Shown in pieces: positions 1-7,092 of a stretch of 21,362 bases of DNA. The first letter of the stretch is position 1; each line of letters opens with the position of its first letter. The translations under genes and the position numbers were made by a program. The notes beneath the pieces were generated by a model. That model saw only the letters and a list, made by a program, of their open reading frames with translations, was not told the DNA's origin and ran no database searches. The DNA comes from Candidatus Altimarinota bacterium (GTDB taxonomy: Bacteria > Patescibacteriota > Gracilibacteria > UBA4473): assembly GCA_027028725.1 (NCBI GenBank), contig JALVIB010000080.1, positions 1 through 21,362 of the forward strand, read 5' to 3'.

Positions 1-325
1 AGTTAAGGAAGCTCTCAAAAAAACACCATTAAAACAACCCCCCTCAGTCCCCCCTTGTCAGGGGGGAGGCATAAAGGAAAATTTTCTGTTTTGCGTTATT
101 TATCAGAGTTTCCTTAAAAAGCCGAAAAGAGAAAAAGCAATTTGTAGGGACAGGTCGCGACCTGTCCTTTTTTAAAAAAAATCTTAAGTCCGGACTTGTT
201 TTTTAAAGGTAGAATAGATTCCCGCCTGCGCGGGAATGAGGAGAAGGAGAAAATCCCGCGAAATTTTTGACAAAATATGACAAAAAATGATAAAATTTGA
301 TTAAATTTGCTAATTTTAACAAAAA
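1..325. repeat. Gene-free repeat-rich spacer
   Basis: No gene is visible here. In order it holds a C-rich hairpin repeat (about 36-67, CCCCCC-TTGTCA-GGGGGG core), the perfect palindrome GGACAGGTCGCGACCTGTCC (148-167) followed by a T run, the palindrome AAGTCCGGACTT (186-197), a hairpin ATTCCCGC-CTGC-GCGGGAAT (218-237), one copy of the genome tag TCCCGCGAAA (254-263), and the promoter of the toxin-antitoxin pair. The block from about 112 to 265 recurs in related form at about 930-1095. Confidence 0.8.
267..296 (+). promoter_or_regulatory. Sigma70-type promoter of the toxin-antitoxin pair
   Basis: TTGACA at 267-272 is followed after 18 bp by TAAAAT at 291-296. Transcription would start about 20-25 bp before the antitoxin ATG at 326. 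The -35 is formed by the T-rich tail of the tag copy at 254. Assigned by eye from spacing and sequence only. Confidence 0.6.
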
Positions 326-601
326 ATGACAGTTCAAATTCGGTTTACAGCAAATAAGGCGATGACAAACGCCTTAAAACAATTAAAGACAAAATATCGG
401 TTTATGTCGGATACAGAGATTTTCAAGCTGGCTTTTTCGCGGTTTTATCACGAAGAAATGGATTTAGATGAAAACGGATTTACAGCTAAAGATCGCGCGG
501 AATTGCGGGAGGCGTTGGCAGATTTAGAAGAAGGGAAAAACATTGAAGGACCTTATGAAAACGCACAAGAATTTCTTGATTCTCTGAAAAATGATAACTA
601 A
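326..601 (+). CDS. RelB-like antitoxin
   Basis: This 91-residue, charge-rich protein is probably the antitoxin of a type II toxin-antitoxin pair. The first 40 residues (MTVQIRFTANKAMTNALKQL) look like a short strand followed by helices, as in ribbon-helix-helix DNA-binding antitoxins. The acidic C-terminal half (EALADLEEGKNIEGPYENAQ) resembles the toxin-neutralising tail of RelB/DinJ-type proteins. It overlaps the next gene by 11 bp, the usual arrangement for translational coupling of such pairs. The start follows TTTAACAAAAA and has no Shine-Dalgarno sequence. The pair is probably autoregulated through the promoter at 267-296, which is known for the family but has no operator I can prove here. 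Family placement leans mostly on the neighbour. Confidence 0.7.
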   Translation: MTVQIRFTANKAMTNALKQLKTKYRFMSDTEIFKLAFSRFYHEEMDLDENGFTAKDRAELREALADLEEGKNIEGPYENAQEFLDSLKNDN

Positions 602-851
602 AAGACATAAGAAATTCAGAAAAGCGTATCTTAAACTTTCCGCGAAAAAACGGCAAAAAATAGATGAAACAATTCTAAAATTCCAAAGAAATCCGTTTGA
701 CGAAACTTTGAAAAATCACGCTTTGAAAGGGGAGTTTGCGGGGTGTCGCTCAATTTCTGCCGGTGGGGATTTGCGGATAATTTTTCGCGAGTTTGAGGGA
801 TATGTTGTGGTTGTGTTTTTGCATGTCGGCACACACTCGCAGGTTTACTAA
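591..851 (+). CDS. RelE/YafQ-like mRNA interferase toxin
   Basis: This 86-residue basic protein matches the RelE/YafQ toxin pattern. It has an N-terminal helical, Lys/Arg-rich half, the stretch ALKGEFAGCRSISAGGDLRI (residues about 44-63) corresponding to the H-x-L-x-G...G-x-R-S...GDLRIIF signature, and a C-terminal strand ending VGTHSQVY. Family members cut mRNA in the ribosomal A site and are held inactive by the antitoxin encoded immediately upstream. The ATG at 591 lies inside the antitoxin gene, so expression is coupled. The gene is full length for the family and looks intact. A tag copy begins 3 bp after the stop. Exact subfamily (RelE, YafQ or similar) cannot be fixed by eye. Confidence 0.82.
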   Translation: MITKRHKKFRKAYLKLSAKKRQKIDETILKFQRNPFDETLKNHALKGEFAGCRSISAGGDLRIIFREFEGYVVVVFLHVGTHSQVY

Positions 852-1300
852 AATTTCGCGGGAATTTTGGAAATTAATAATTAAAAGTTAATAGTTAATA
901 ATTAATTTATAGATGGGAGTTTGGACTAGTTAAAAAGTTAAAAAGAGAAAAAGCTAAGGAATTTGTAGGGACAGGTCGCGACCTGTCCTTTTTTTAAAAA
1001 ATCTTAAGTCGGATTTGTTTTTAAAAGTAAAATCGTTTTAAAGTCTAGATTCCCACCTGCGTGGGAATGAGGTGAAGAGAAGAATTTCGCGGGAATTTTT
1101 AAGCTAGCTGAAAAGTTAAACAGTCGAAAAGAGAAAAAGCTATAAATTTTTATATTATTTTAGAAAGCGCGGTCACGCGACCGCGCTTACAGATTGTTTT
1201 ATGGGCTGGCACAAGACCAGCCCCTACTCTTCTGACTTCTTAATTTCTTCTTTTCCTCAGTAAAATATCCCGCGAAATTTTCATTTTTTCAAAGAAAAAT
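852..1300. repeat. Repeat-rich spacer between toxin and groES promoter
   Basis: No gene is visible. It holds tag copies at 854, 1085 and 1268, the terminator-like palindrome at 969-988, the hairpin ATTCCCAC-CTGC-GTGGGAAT (1049-1068), the hairpin AAGCGCGGTC-ACGC-GACCGCGCTT (1165-1188) and the hairpin GGGCTGG-N7-CCAGCCC (1203-1223). The stretch 930-1095 is a diverged copy of 112-265, so the toxin-antitoxin pair lies between two related composite repeats. Confidence 0.8.
969..995 (+). terminator. Palindrome plus T run downstream of the toxin gene
   Basis: The perfect palindrome GGACAGGTCGCGACCTGTCC is followed directly by seven T residues, the form of a rho-independent terminator reading left to right. 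It would end the toxin-antitoxin transcript. The same palindrome is at 148-167 (six T follow) and 3917-3936 (after groEL), so it is also a dispersed repeat. Confidence 0.6.
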
Positions 1301-1329
1301 TTGCACTCTCAACAAGAGAGTGCTAGAAT
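1301..1329 (+). promoter_or_regulatory. CIRCE operator over a sigma70-type promoter, upstream of groES
   Basis: TTGCACTC-N9-GAGTGCTAG at 1301-1326 matches the CIRCE inverted repeat (TTAGCACTC-N9-GAGTGCTAA), the binding site of the heat-shock repressor HrcA. The same bases form the promoter: TTGCAC (1301-1306), a 17-bp spacer, and TAGAAT (1324-1329). Bound HrcA would therefore cover the promoter completely. hrcA itself is not in the window. The transcribed leader to groES is about 80 bp and contains a perfect 9-bp stem (CCCTCTCCT-AGA-AGGAGAGGG, 1362-1382). Confidence 0.92.
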
Positions 1330-1413
1330 TTTCGCGAGGTTTCAAAGAACCTCACCCCCCGCCCTCTCCTAGAAGGAGAGGGAGCTATAAGATATTTCTT
1401 AACCCTTAAAAAT

Positions 1414-1710
1414 ATGGCGAAAGAATTAGTACCTTTAAATGACAATGTTATCGTGAAGCCGATTGAGGCGGAATCAACCACCGCCAGCGGAATTATAATT
1501 CCCGACACTGCTTCCAAAGAAAAACCGCGTCGCGGAGAAGTTTTGGCAGTCGGTCCGGGGAAAATTGTTGACGGGAAACGCCAAGAAATCGGTGTCAAAA
1601 AAGGTGATGTTGTGATTTTTTCACAATATGCGCCGACCGAAATAAAAATTGATGGCGTAGAGTATTATGTCATCGGATCAGATTCGCTTTTGGCGATCGA
1701 GGTCGCCTAG
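1414..1710 (+). CDS. groES: Co-chaperonin GroES (Hsp10)
   Basis: GroES forms the seven-subunit lid of the GroEL folding chamber in the cytoplasm. The 98-residue product has the family layout: N-terminal LVPLNDNVIVKPIEAE, the flexible mobile loop that contacts GroEL (about residues 17-34, containing TTASGIIIPD), the core GEVLAVGPGK, and the C-terminal VIGSDSLLAIEV strand. Length is typical. It is the first gene after the CIRCE-controlled promoter at 1301-1329, so heat-shock induction through HrcA is expected. The start is preceded by TTAACCCTTAAAAAT rather than a well-placed Shine-Dalgarno site. Unusually, groEL does not follow directly; 505 bp with a small unknown gene and repeats separate them. 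Confidence 0.97.
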   Translation: MAKELVPLNDNVIVKPIEAESTTASGIIIPDTASKEKPRRGEVLAVGPGKIVDGKRQEIGVKKGDVVIFSQYAPTEIKIDGVEYYVIGSDSLLAIEVA

Positions 1711-1826
1711 CGACTTTTAAAAATTTCGCGGGATTTTGCCCTCACCCCCGCCCTCTCCCCAAGGGAGAGGGAGTACAAAAAAACAGGGGAAAATAATAAG
1801 AATAAAATAATTATTAACCATAAAAA

Positions 1827-2051
1827 ATGATAGCAGCGCTAATCGACAAACAACCACTTCCAAATCAACAATGGCAGATTTCAGTTTCTTTTACTGATGA
1901 TGCCCAGAATTGGAAGAAAAAAATGGACGAATTTATTAAAGCTTCGCCGGAAGAAGTAAAAAACAAATTCCAGCTAGAAGCAACAATTATGAGATTTTTA
2001 TTCTCACATGGCTTTGTGCCGGTTTCCCGCGACTTTTTTGTGAAGAAGTAA
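1827..2051 (+). CDS. Small protein of unknown function between groES and groEL
   Basis: I do not recognise this 74-residue product. It starts MIAALIDKQPLPNQQWQISV, is rich in charged and aromatic residues (QNWKKKMDEFIKASPEEVKN) and has no signal peptide or membrane segment. The last residues, PVSRDFFVKK, are encoded by a one-base-off tag copy (TCCCGCGAC), so its C-terminus may have been reshaped by the repeat. The ATG follows TTAACCATAAAAA, the same kind of leader as groES and groEL, which supports a real gene. It lies in the presumed groES-groEL transcript, but nothing visible ties it to chaperonin work. Confidence 0.5.
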   Translation: MIAALIDKQPLPNQQWQISVSFTDDAQNWKKKMDEFIKASPEEVKNKFQLEATIMRFLFSHGFVPVSRDFFVKK

Positions 2052-2215
2052 TAAAAAAATCTTTACAAGTCCGGACTTTAACAACTTTAACGCAAGAAAC
2101 TAAATCCGGACTTAAGAAAAGATTTTTTCGCGGGATTTTGAGAAATCCCCCTAGCCCCCTTTGTCAAGGGGGAACAAATTGAAAAGATTACTATATAATT
2201 TAACCCCAATAAAAA
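2052..2215. promoter_or_regulatory. groEL leader with own -10 element and repeats
   Basis: TATAAT at 2194-2199 lies about 16 bp before the groEL ATG, so groEL may have its own promoter in addition to the CIRCE-controlled one; no good -35 is seen. The spacer also holds AAGTCCGGACTT (2067-2078) and a variant near 2103, a tag copy (2126) and a C-rich hairpin repeat (about 2144-2175). No CIRCE is present here. Confidence 0.5.
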
Positions 2216-3847
2216 ATGGCAAAAGATATAAAATTTGGAGATGACGCTCGCGCGAAAATCGCGAAAGGTGTCAACAAACTAGCGAACGCGGTTCGCGTAA
2301 CTATGGGACCAAAAGGTCGAAATGTGATTATCGAAAAATCCTACGGATCACCGACCGTTACCAATGACGGAGTGACCATCGCGAAAGAAATTTCTTTTAA
2401 AGACAAATTTGAAAACATGGGAGCGCAACTTGCCAAAGAAGTTGCGACCAAAACTAATGATGTCGCGGGAGACGGAACTTCGACAGCGACAATTCTCGCC
2501 GATGCGATGATCCGAGAAGGAATCAAAAATGTCGCGGCAGGAGCAAATCCAATGGCGATTAAAATCGGGATTGATGCAGCTGCGGTGATGGTTGCCAACG
2601 AGTTAGCGGAAATGGCAACACCGGTAAATTCCCGCGAAAAAATTGAGCAAGTGGCGACCGTTTCCGCACAAAATCCGGAAGTTGGACGAATTATCGCGGA
2701 AGTTTTTGACGCGGTCGGAGCAGACGGAGTGGTGACTGTTGAAGAAGGTCAAACTCTTGGTTTGGAAAAAGATATCGTGGAAGGAATGCAGTTTGATAAC
2801 GGATTCCTTTCGCCATACATGATTACCAATTCTGAAAAAATGTCGTCAGAAATGGAAAACCCGCGAATTTTGCTGACTGATCAAAAAATTAGTTCAATAC
2901 AAGAAATTTTACCACTTTTAGAAAATCTCGCGAAAACAGGTGAAAAAAACTTGGTAATTATCGCCGAAGATGTTGAATCAGAGGCGTTAGCGACACTTAT
3001 TGTGAATAAACTTCGCGGGACTTTCAATGTTCTCGCGGTGAAAGCGCCAGGTTTTGGAGATCGTCGAAAAGCAATGTTGCAAGATTTAGCAGTTTTGACT
3101 GGTGGACGCGTAATTTCGCGGGAAATTGGTTTGAAACTAGAAACTGCGGATATTAATGACTTGGGACGAGCCAAGAAAGTTGTTTCAACCAAAGACACGA
3201 CAATGATTATTGATGGATACGGAGATAAACAAGCAATTGAAAACCGTATTCACGAAATTGAGCAAGAAATCGAGAATTCTAAATCTGATTACGATCGCGA
3301 AAAACTCGCGGAAAGACGCGCGAAATTAGGTGGCGGAGTAGCCGTGATTAAAGTCGGAGCAGCGACTGAAGTGGAACTTCACGAGAAAAAACACAGAATT
3401 GAGGACGCTGTTTTGGCAACTAAAGCGGCTTCGCAAGAAGGAATTGTCGCGGGAGGTGGAACAGCTTTGCTTCGCGCGGCGCAAGTTTTGAAAACTTTCA
3501 AATGTGAAGATCCGGAACAACAAGTTGGGATTAATATTGTCGCGCGGGCGCTGGAAGAACCTTGTCGCCAAATCGCGGAAAATTCCGGATACGAAGGTTC
3601 GGTTGTAGTCAGTGATGTTCTCCGCGAAAAAAATAAAGACGCGGGATTTGACGCCGCGGAAGGAAAAGTTAAGGATTTGGTTAAAGCGGGAATTATTGAT
3701 CCGAAAAAAGTGACTCGGTCAGCTTTACAAAACGCCGCTTCAATCGCCGGAACATTCCTAACTACCGAAGCGGGAATTGTTGATATTCCAGAAGAAAAAC
3801 CAGCCGCTCCGGCAATGCCGGGAGGTGGCATGGGCGGAATGATGTAA
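2216..3847 (+). CDS. groL: Chaperonin GroEL (Hsp60)
   Basis: GroEL is the ATP-driven double-ring chaperonin that folds proteins in the cytoplasm together with GroES. The 543-residue product carries the expected features: MAKDIKFGDDARAKI at the N-terminus, the phosphate-binding TMGPKGRNV (around residues 29-37), VAGDGTSTATILA in the equatorial ATP site (around 84-96), the apical domain with PYMITNSEKM and GFGDRRKAML, AGGGTALLRA in the second equatorial half, and the flexible GGM tail (MPGGGMGGMM). Length is normal. Two exact tag copies are in frame (2630 giving NSREK and 3114 giving ISREI) at tolerant positions. The leader has its own TATAAT at 2194. Confidence 0.98.
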   Translation: MAKDIKFGDDARAKIAKGVNKLANAVRVTMGPKGRNVIIEKSYGSPTVTNDGVTIAKEISFKDKFENMGAQLAKEVATKTNDVAGDGTSTATILADAMIREGIKNVAAGANPMAIKIGIDAAAVMVANELAEMATPVNSREKIEQVATVSAQNPEVGRIIAEVFDAVGADGVVTVEEGQTLGLEKDIVEGMQFDNGFLSPYMITNSEKMSSEMENPRILLTDQKISSIQEILPLLENLAKTGEKNLVIIAEDVESEALATLIVNKLRGTFNVLAVKAPGFGDRRKAMLQDLAVLTGGRVISREIGLKLETADINDLGRAKKVVSTKDTTMIIDGYGDKQAIENRIHEIEQEIENSKSDYDREKLAERRAKLGGGVAVIKVGAATEVELHEKKHRIEDAVLATKAASQEGIVAGGGTALLRAAQVLKTFKCEDPEQQVGINIVARALEEPCRQIAENSGYEGSVVVSDVLREKNKDAGFDAAEGKVKDLVKAGIIDPKKVTRSALQNAASIAGTFLTTEAGIVDIPEEKPAAPAMPGGGMGGMM

Positions 3848-4091
3848 ATGACAAAACCCCCTCGCCCCCTTGTCAGGGGGAATAGAAAAAAATTAGATTA
3901 TCATTAAAAAATGTAGGGACAGGTCGCGACCTGTCCCTTTTGAAAATTTCGCGAAAATTTTCATAATCCCTTTGTCATTCTGAACTTGATTTAGAATCCA
4001 GAGATTTTGAAATTAGGTGATTTTCTTTAAAAAGTCTAGGTTCCCGCCTCCGCGGGAATGAGGTTGTGGTGGACAAAAATTTCGCGGGATT
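3848..4091. repeat. Repeat cluster between convergent groEL and the minus-strand operon
   Basis: It holds a C-rich hairpin repeat (3854-3882), the palindrome GGACAGGTCGCGACCTGTCC (3917-3936) followed by CTTTT and usable as a groEL terminator, a half-copy of the TGTCATTCTGAA repeat (about 3972-4002), the hairpin TTCCCGC-CTCC-GCGGGAA (4041-4058) and an exact tag copy (4080-4089) two bases from the stop of the minus-strand gene. Confidence 0.75.
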
Positions 4092-4979
4092 TTATTTAGA
4101 AAGCGGTCTTCCAATAAAAAATGCCTCTTGCCCAATATTCTTTTCACTTTTGGCAAAGTATATTTTGTGTCCCACATGTTCAGGATGAACTTTTATAACT
4201 TTGTCCCCATCGTTACCGATGATTTGATTTTGTTTTAAGACAGAAAATTGTTTTATTTCGGGATTAAGAATGAAGTTTTCTTTTGTCCTATACACAAAAA
4301 TAGTTTCGATAATTTCAGGAGAACCAGAATTTTCGCGTGATTTATTGCTGATAAAATTAAGGGATTCTTGGTAAGCATTTTTTATATTTTCGGTTTGATC
4401 TGGTGCGTGCATATCTCCAAATTCATAAACAATTCCTTTTTTGCCTATTGAATCAACAAATTTATCGGTGCTACCAACAGATATTCCTTCCGGATCATCG
4501 TAATGCCCCAATTCAGGACTTATAATTATCATTTGGGCATTCATTTTTTTTGCTAAACCAAGAGATCCTTTTTTACAAACAATAAAATTGTCTTTGGATC
4601 GGCTTTGGTGAATGTCTAAAACACGCTGACATTTTTCTAAAATTTTTTGAATTTCTTTAGCAATCGCCCTCTCATAAGAATTTTCCAGATGTTTTAGTGA
4701 TTTATCGTTTTCTTTTCCAAAACAACGATTTAAATTTGCTTCTATAAACCGTTTATTTTCAGCATAAGCTCGTGGGTTTCCACCGACTAAATAAAGGTTT
4801 TTAAAGGATTTTTCATTGAATTCGTTTTTTTGCAGAAGTTCTTTAATGACTTCAATTCCGATTCTTTCATTTCCGTGAATAGCACCGATTATGGCTATAT
4901 TTTCATTGCCACTTCCTTCTATTTTTCTATGAAATGATTTTTTAGTAAATTGGTCTGGAAATTTTTCATAATTTTTCAT
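4092..4979 (-). CDS. Aspartoacylase / succinylglutamate desuccinylase-like zinc hydrolase
   Basis: The 295-residue product looks like a member of the AspA/AstE branch of M14-type zinc carboxypeptidases, which remove an acyl group from an N-acyl amino acid. Likely zinc ligands are His35 and Glu38 in GAIHGNERIG and His124 in VLDIHQS. The substrate-binding pattern NPRAYAENKRFIEANLNRCF (about 68-87) matches the N-P-x-A...R-x-x-x-x-D/N-L-N-R-x-F signature. Glu186 in IVYEFGD is a candidate catalytic acid. It is the last gene of a minus-strand set, 44 bp behind the radical SAM gene, and the two share an identical 18-base start region. Substrate is unknown; the TrpR context makes an N-acyl aromatic amino acid worth testing, but that is speculation. 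Confidence 0.75.
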   Translation of the reverse strand: MKNYEKFPDQFTKKSFHRKIEGSGNENIAIIGAIHGNERIGIEVIKELLQKNEFNEKSFKNLYLVGGNPRAYAENKRFIEANLNRCFGKENDKSLKHLENSYERAIAKEIQKILEKCQRVLDIHQSRSKDNFIVCKKGSLGLAKKMNAQMIIISPELGHYDDPEGISVGSTDKFVDSIGKKGIVYEFGDMHAPDQTENIKNAYQESLNFISNKSRENSGSPEIIETIFVYRTKENFILNPEIKQFSVLKQNQIIGNDGDKVIKVHPEHVGHKIYFAKSEKNIGQEAFFIGRPLSK

Positions 4980-5023
4980 TGTAAATGGGGTTAGGTTGTA
5001 TATTTAAAAATTTCGCGGGATTT

Positions 5024-7021
5024 TTATAACAAGTTTTTTAATTTTCCGCGTTTTTTTAAATCAGCGATAATTTCCGAAGCACTTCTATTATCGGTTACTT
5101 CGTTTTGGAAATTTTCTTCATTAGATTGAATATTTCCCCCAACTCCTGGTTTGGGAGCTAAATCGCGAATATTCACAAACGGCTCAATTCGTTTAATCAT
5201 CTCCGCAGATTCCCGCGAAGTAATCATCAATTTACTTTCCGGTAAGGCGAGCCGAAGCAAAGCGTGATAAAAAATGTATTTTTCATCATCAACAGGATTA
5301 GGTGTTTCAAAATCATAGTCTTGTACAGGCATATGACGCGGAATTGAAACAGAAGCGGGGAACTTGCCGCTTTTTTCGGCTAACTCATGAGCATGTTTAA
5401 CTAATTCTAAAATCTCAAAATCATGACCATTTGGTTTAGTGTTTAGCCCCATCAGAGCGCCGATTCCAACTTCATCAAATCCAGCTTCCAAAGCTCGCGC
5501 TTGAGCATCGTAGCGGAAATCAAAATCCGTTTTAGATCCTTTGGTATGATATTTCGCGTAAATTTCACGATCATAAGATTCTTGAAATATTCGATATTGA
5601 AGTGGTGTTTCGCGGGATTTTTTCTGTAAAAGTTTTTTGAAATCAGCTGTAGACAATGGAGCAATATTTAAGGAAATTCGTTTCAAATAAGGAGTTTCTA
5701 AAGTATTCAAAACTTCTAGGGAATTTTCGTAATCAATAATTGATTTAGGATTTTCGCCAGACAACACACAGAATTCTGTTAGGTGTTTATTATCTAGAAC
5801 ATTCTGAAAATCCCGCGAAATTTCCCCTTTGCTGAGTGTGCGGCGTTTTTTCTTTATTTTCGAACTTAATCCACAATAACTGCAATCGTTAGTGCATTTG
5901 TCGGAAATATAACTTATTCCATATAATTCAAGTTCTCGTCCAAAAAGTTTTTCGTTTAGTTCAGCGGATTTAGCGAACACTTCTTCTTGATATTTTTCAG
6001 GATTTGCTAGGATCTCACCGAGAATTTGAAGTTTTTGTTCAAGTAAAATTTCGCGGGATTTTAGATCATCAATAATGTTTTTATTGATAATTTCTAGCGC
6101 ATTTTGTTTCAGCAAATCAATTTGTGTCTCAATTTTTTTAGAATACTGACCACCATCAAAAGGACTTCTATCTTCTTCCATGCTTTGAAAAAAGACATCA
6201 GCTACTCCCAAAAATCCCGCGAAATTTTCATTTTTATCCTTTAACGGAATAAATTTATCTCGTTCAAAGCGTCGTACTAAGTTTCCATCTTTATCCAAAT
6301 ACTTTCCACGACCATAAAGGTCAGCAGTCAGCATATTTAGGGAATTATCAGCAAATTTCGCGGACATTTTTTGGAAAATTTCTACAAGTTTTTCACCAAT
6401 AACTGGGAGTTTCGAATGAAATTCAAGAAAATCTTTCCCTAAAAACGCATTTTTCCCATTTTCGTTTTTAGGAGTTTTTTCAAAACGAGAAATGTCGCTG
6501 GCGTAGATTAATTTCCCATTTTTTTTCAAAACACTGGCGAAATCTTGGGATAAATTACAAGCCAAATAATGATAAATATCTTTTCCGATTAGAGCGGTAT
6601 TTTTAGCCTGAGTAATTTTTCCGTCAGAATTAAATTCTATATTTTTATCAAAAGGAAGCTCTAAAAATCCACCATTTTGAGTAATTTTCCCGCGAATTTT
6701 TGATTTTTCTAAATAGGGGAGTAGGTTCTTGATAATTAAAAAAGAATCTTTGCCGGAATGACTTTTGGCAAACTCCGCAATAGTGTATTGATTATTTTCA
6801 GGATTTAAAAAATCAACTAGTTTTTTCTCATATATTTCCGGCGAAGCTATTTGGAAAAAATTTCGCGGGATTTCATTGCTATTGCTAGTGTTATCCAAAA
6901 AATCAAACGACTCAATTAGTTTATTTAAGTTTTTAATAATATCTTTGTTTCTCAAATCTACATATAGACTGTTGTTCTGAGAATTATCTAGATATTCGTA
7001 AGTGTTAATATAATTTTTCAT
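5024..7021 (-). CDS. ThiH/HydG-like radical SAM protein with a long unknown N-terminal region
   Basis: The C-terminal half carries a radical SAM core: C376-x3-C380-x2-C383 (DKCTNDCSYCGLSS), which binds the 4Fe-4S cluster that cleaves S-adenosylmethionine. The context, YISDKCTNDCSYCGL followed by RRTLSKGEI, and the later VGIGALMGL and RHMPVQDYD stretches, resemble ThiH (tyrosine lyase), HydG and the related tryptophan lyase NosL. Residues 1 to about 340 are not part of that family and I do not recognise them. At 665 residues it is far longer than ThiH or HydG (about 370-470). It lies between trpR and an AspA-like hydrolase, with a terminator hairpin only about 20 bp before its ATG, suggesting transcription from the TrpR-controlled promoter. 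Five exact tag copies are in frame. Reaction unknown. Confidence 0.75.
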   Translation of the reverse strand: MKNYINTYEYLDNSQNNSLYVDLRNKDIIKNLNKLIESFDFLDNTSNSNEIPRNFFQIASPEIYEKKLVDFLNPENNQYTIAEFAKSHSGKDSFLIIKNLLPYLEKSKIRGKITQNGGFLELPFDKNIEFNSDGKITQAKNTALIGKDIYHYLACNLSQDFASVLKKNGKLIYASDISRFEKTPKNENGKNAFLGKDFLEFHSKLPVIGEKLVEIFQKMSAKFADNSLNMLTADLYGRGKYLDKDGNLVRRFERDKFIPLKDKNENFAGFLGVADVFFQSMEEDRSPFDGGQYSKKIETQIDLLKQNALEIINKNIIDDLKSREILLEQKLQILGEILANPEKYQEEVFAKSAELNEKLFGRELELYGISYISDKCTNDCSYCGLSSKIKKKRRTLSKGEISRDFQNVLDNKHLTEFCVLSGENPKSIIDYENSLEVLNTLETPYLKRISLNIAPLSTADFKKLLQKKSRETPLQYRIFQESYDREIYAKYHTKGSKTDFDFRYDAQARALEAGFDEVGIGALMGLNTKPNGHDFEILELVKHAHELAEKSGKFPASVSIPRHMPVQDYDFETPNPVDDEKYIFYHALLRLALPESKLMITSRESAEMIKRIEPFVNIRDLAPKPGVGGNIQSNEENFQNEVTDNRSASEIIADLKKRGKLKNLL

Positions 7022-7042
7022 TGTAAAAATTGGTTAAAATAT

Positions 7043-7065
7043 AAAAAAACGCGCCATTGGCGCGT
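7043..7065 (-). terminator. Intrinsic terminator or attenuator between trpR and the radical SAM gene
   Basis: Read on the minus strand, ACGCGCC-AAT-GGCGCGT forms a perfect 7-bp stem followed by a run of six to seven T. It lies 28 bases after the trpR stop and ends about 20 bases before the next ATG, leaving no room for another promoter. The 5' arm bases GCGCCA (7063-7058) can pair instead with TGGCGC (7104-7099), the last Trp-Arg codons of trpR, so it could be switched by ribosome position. No antitermination factor site was recognised. Confidence 0.8.
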
Positions 7066-7092
7066 CATAGTTTTTCAAAATTTCTAAAAATA

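Noticed and set aside
186..197. AAGTCCGGACTT palindromes as a regulator binding site
   Set aside because: They occur in repeat blocks (186, 2067, variant 2103) rather than at fixed promoter positions, so they look like repeat parts; regulation cannot be supported.
2341..3831. Long open frames on the minus strand of groEL
   Set aside because: They are antisense shadows of a strongly coded groEL; the translations show no family features and are low in complexity.
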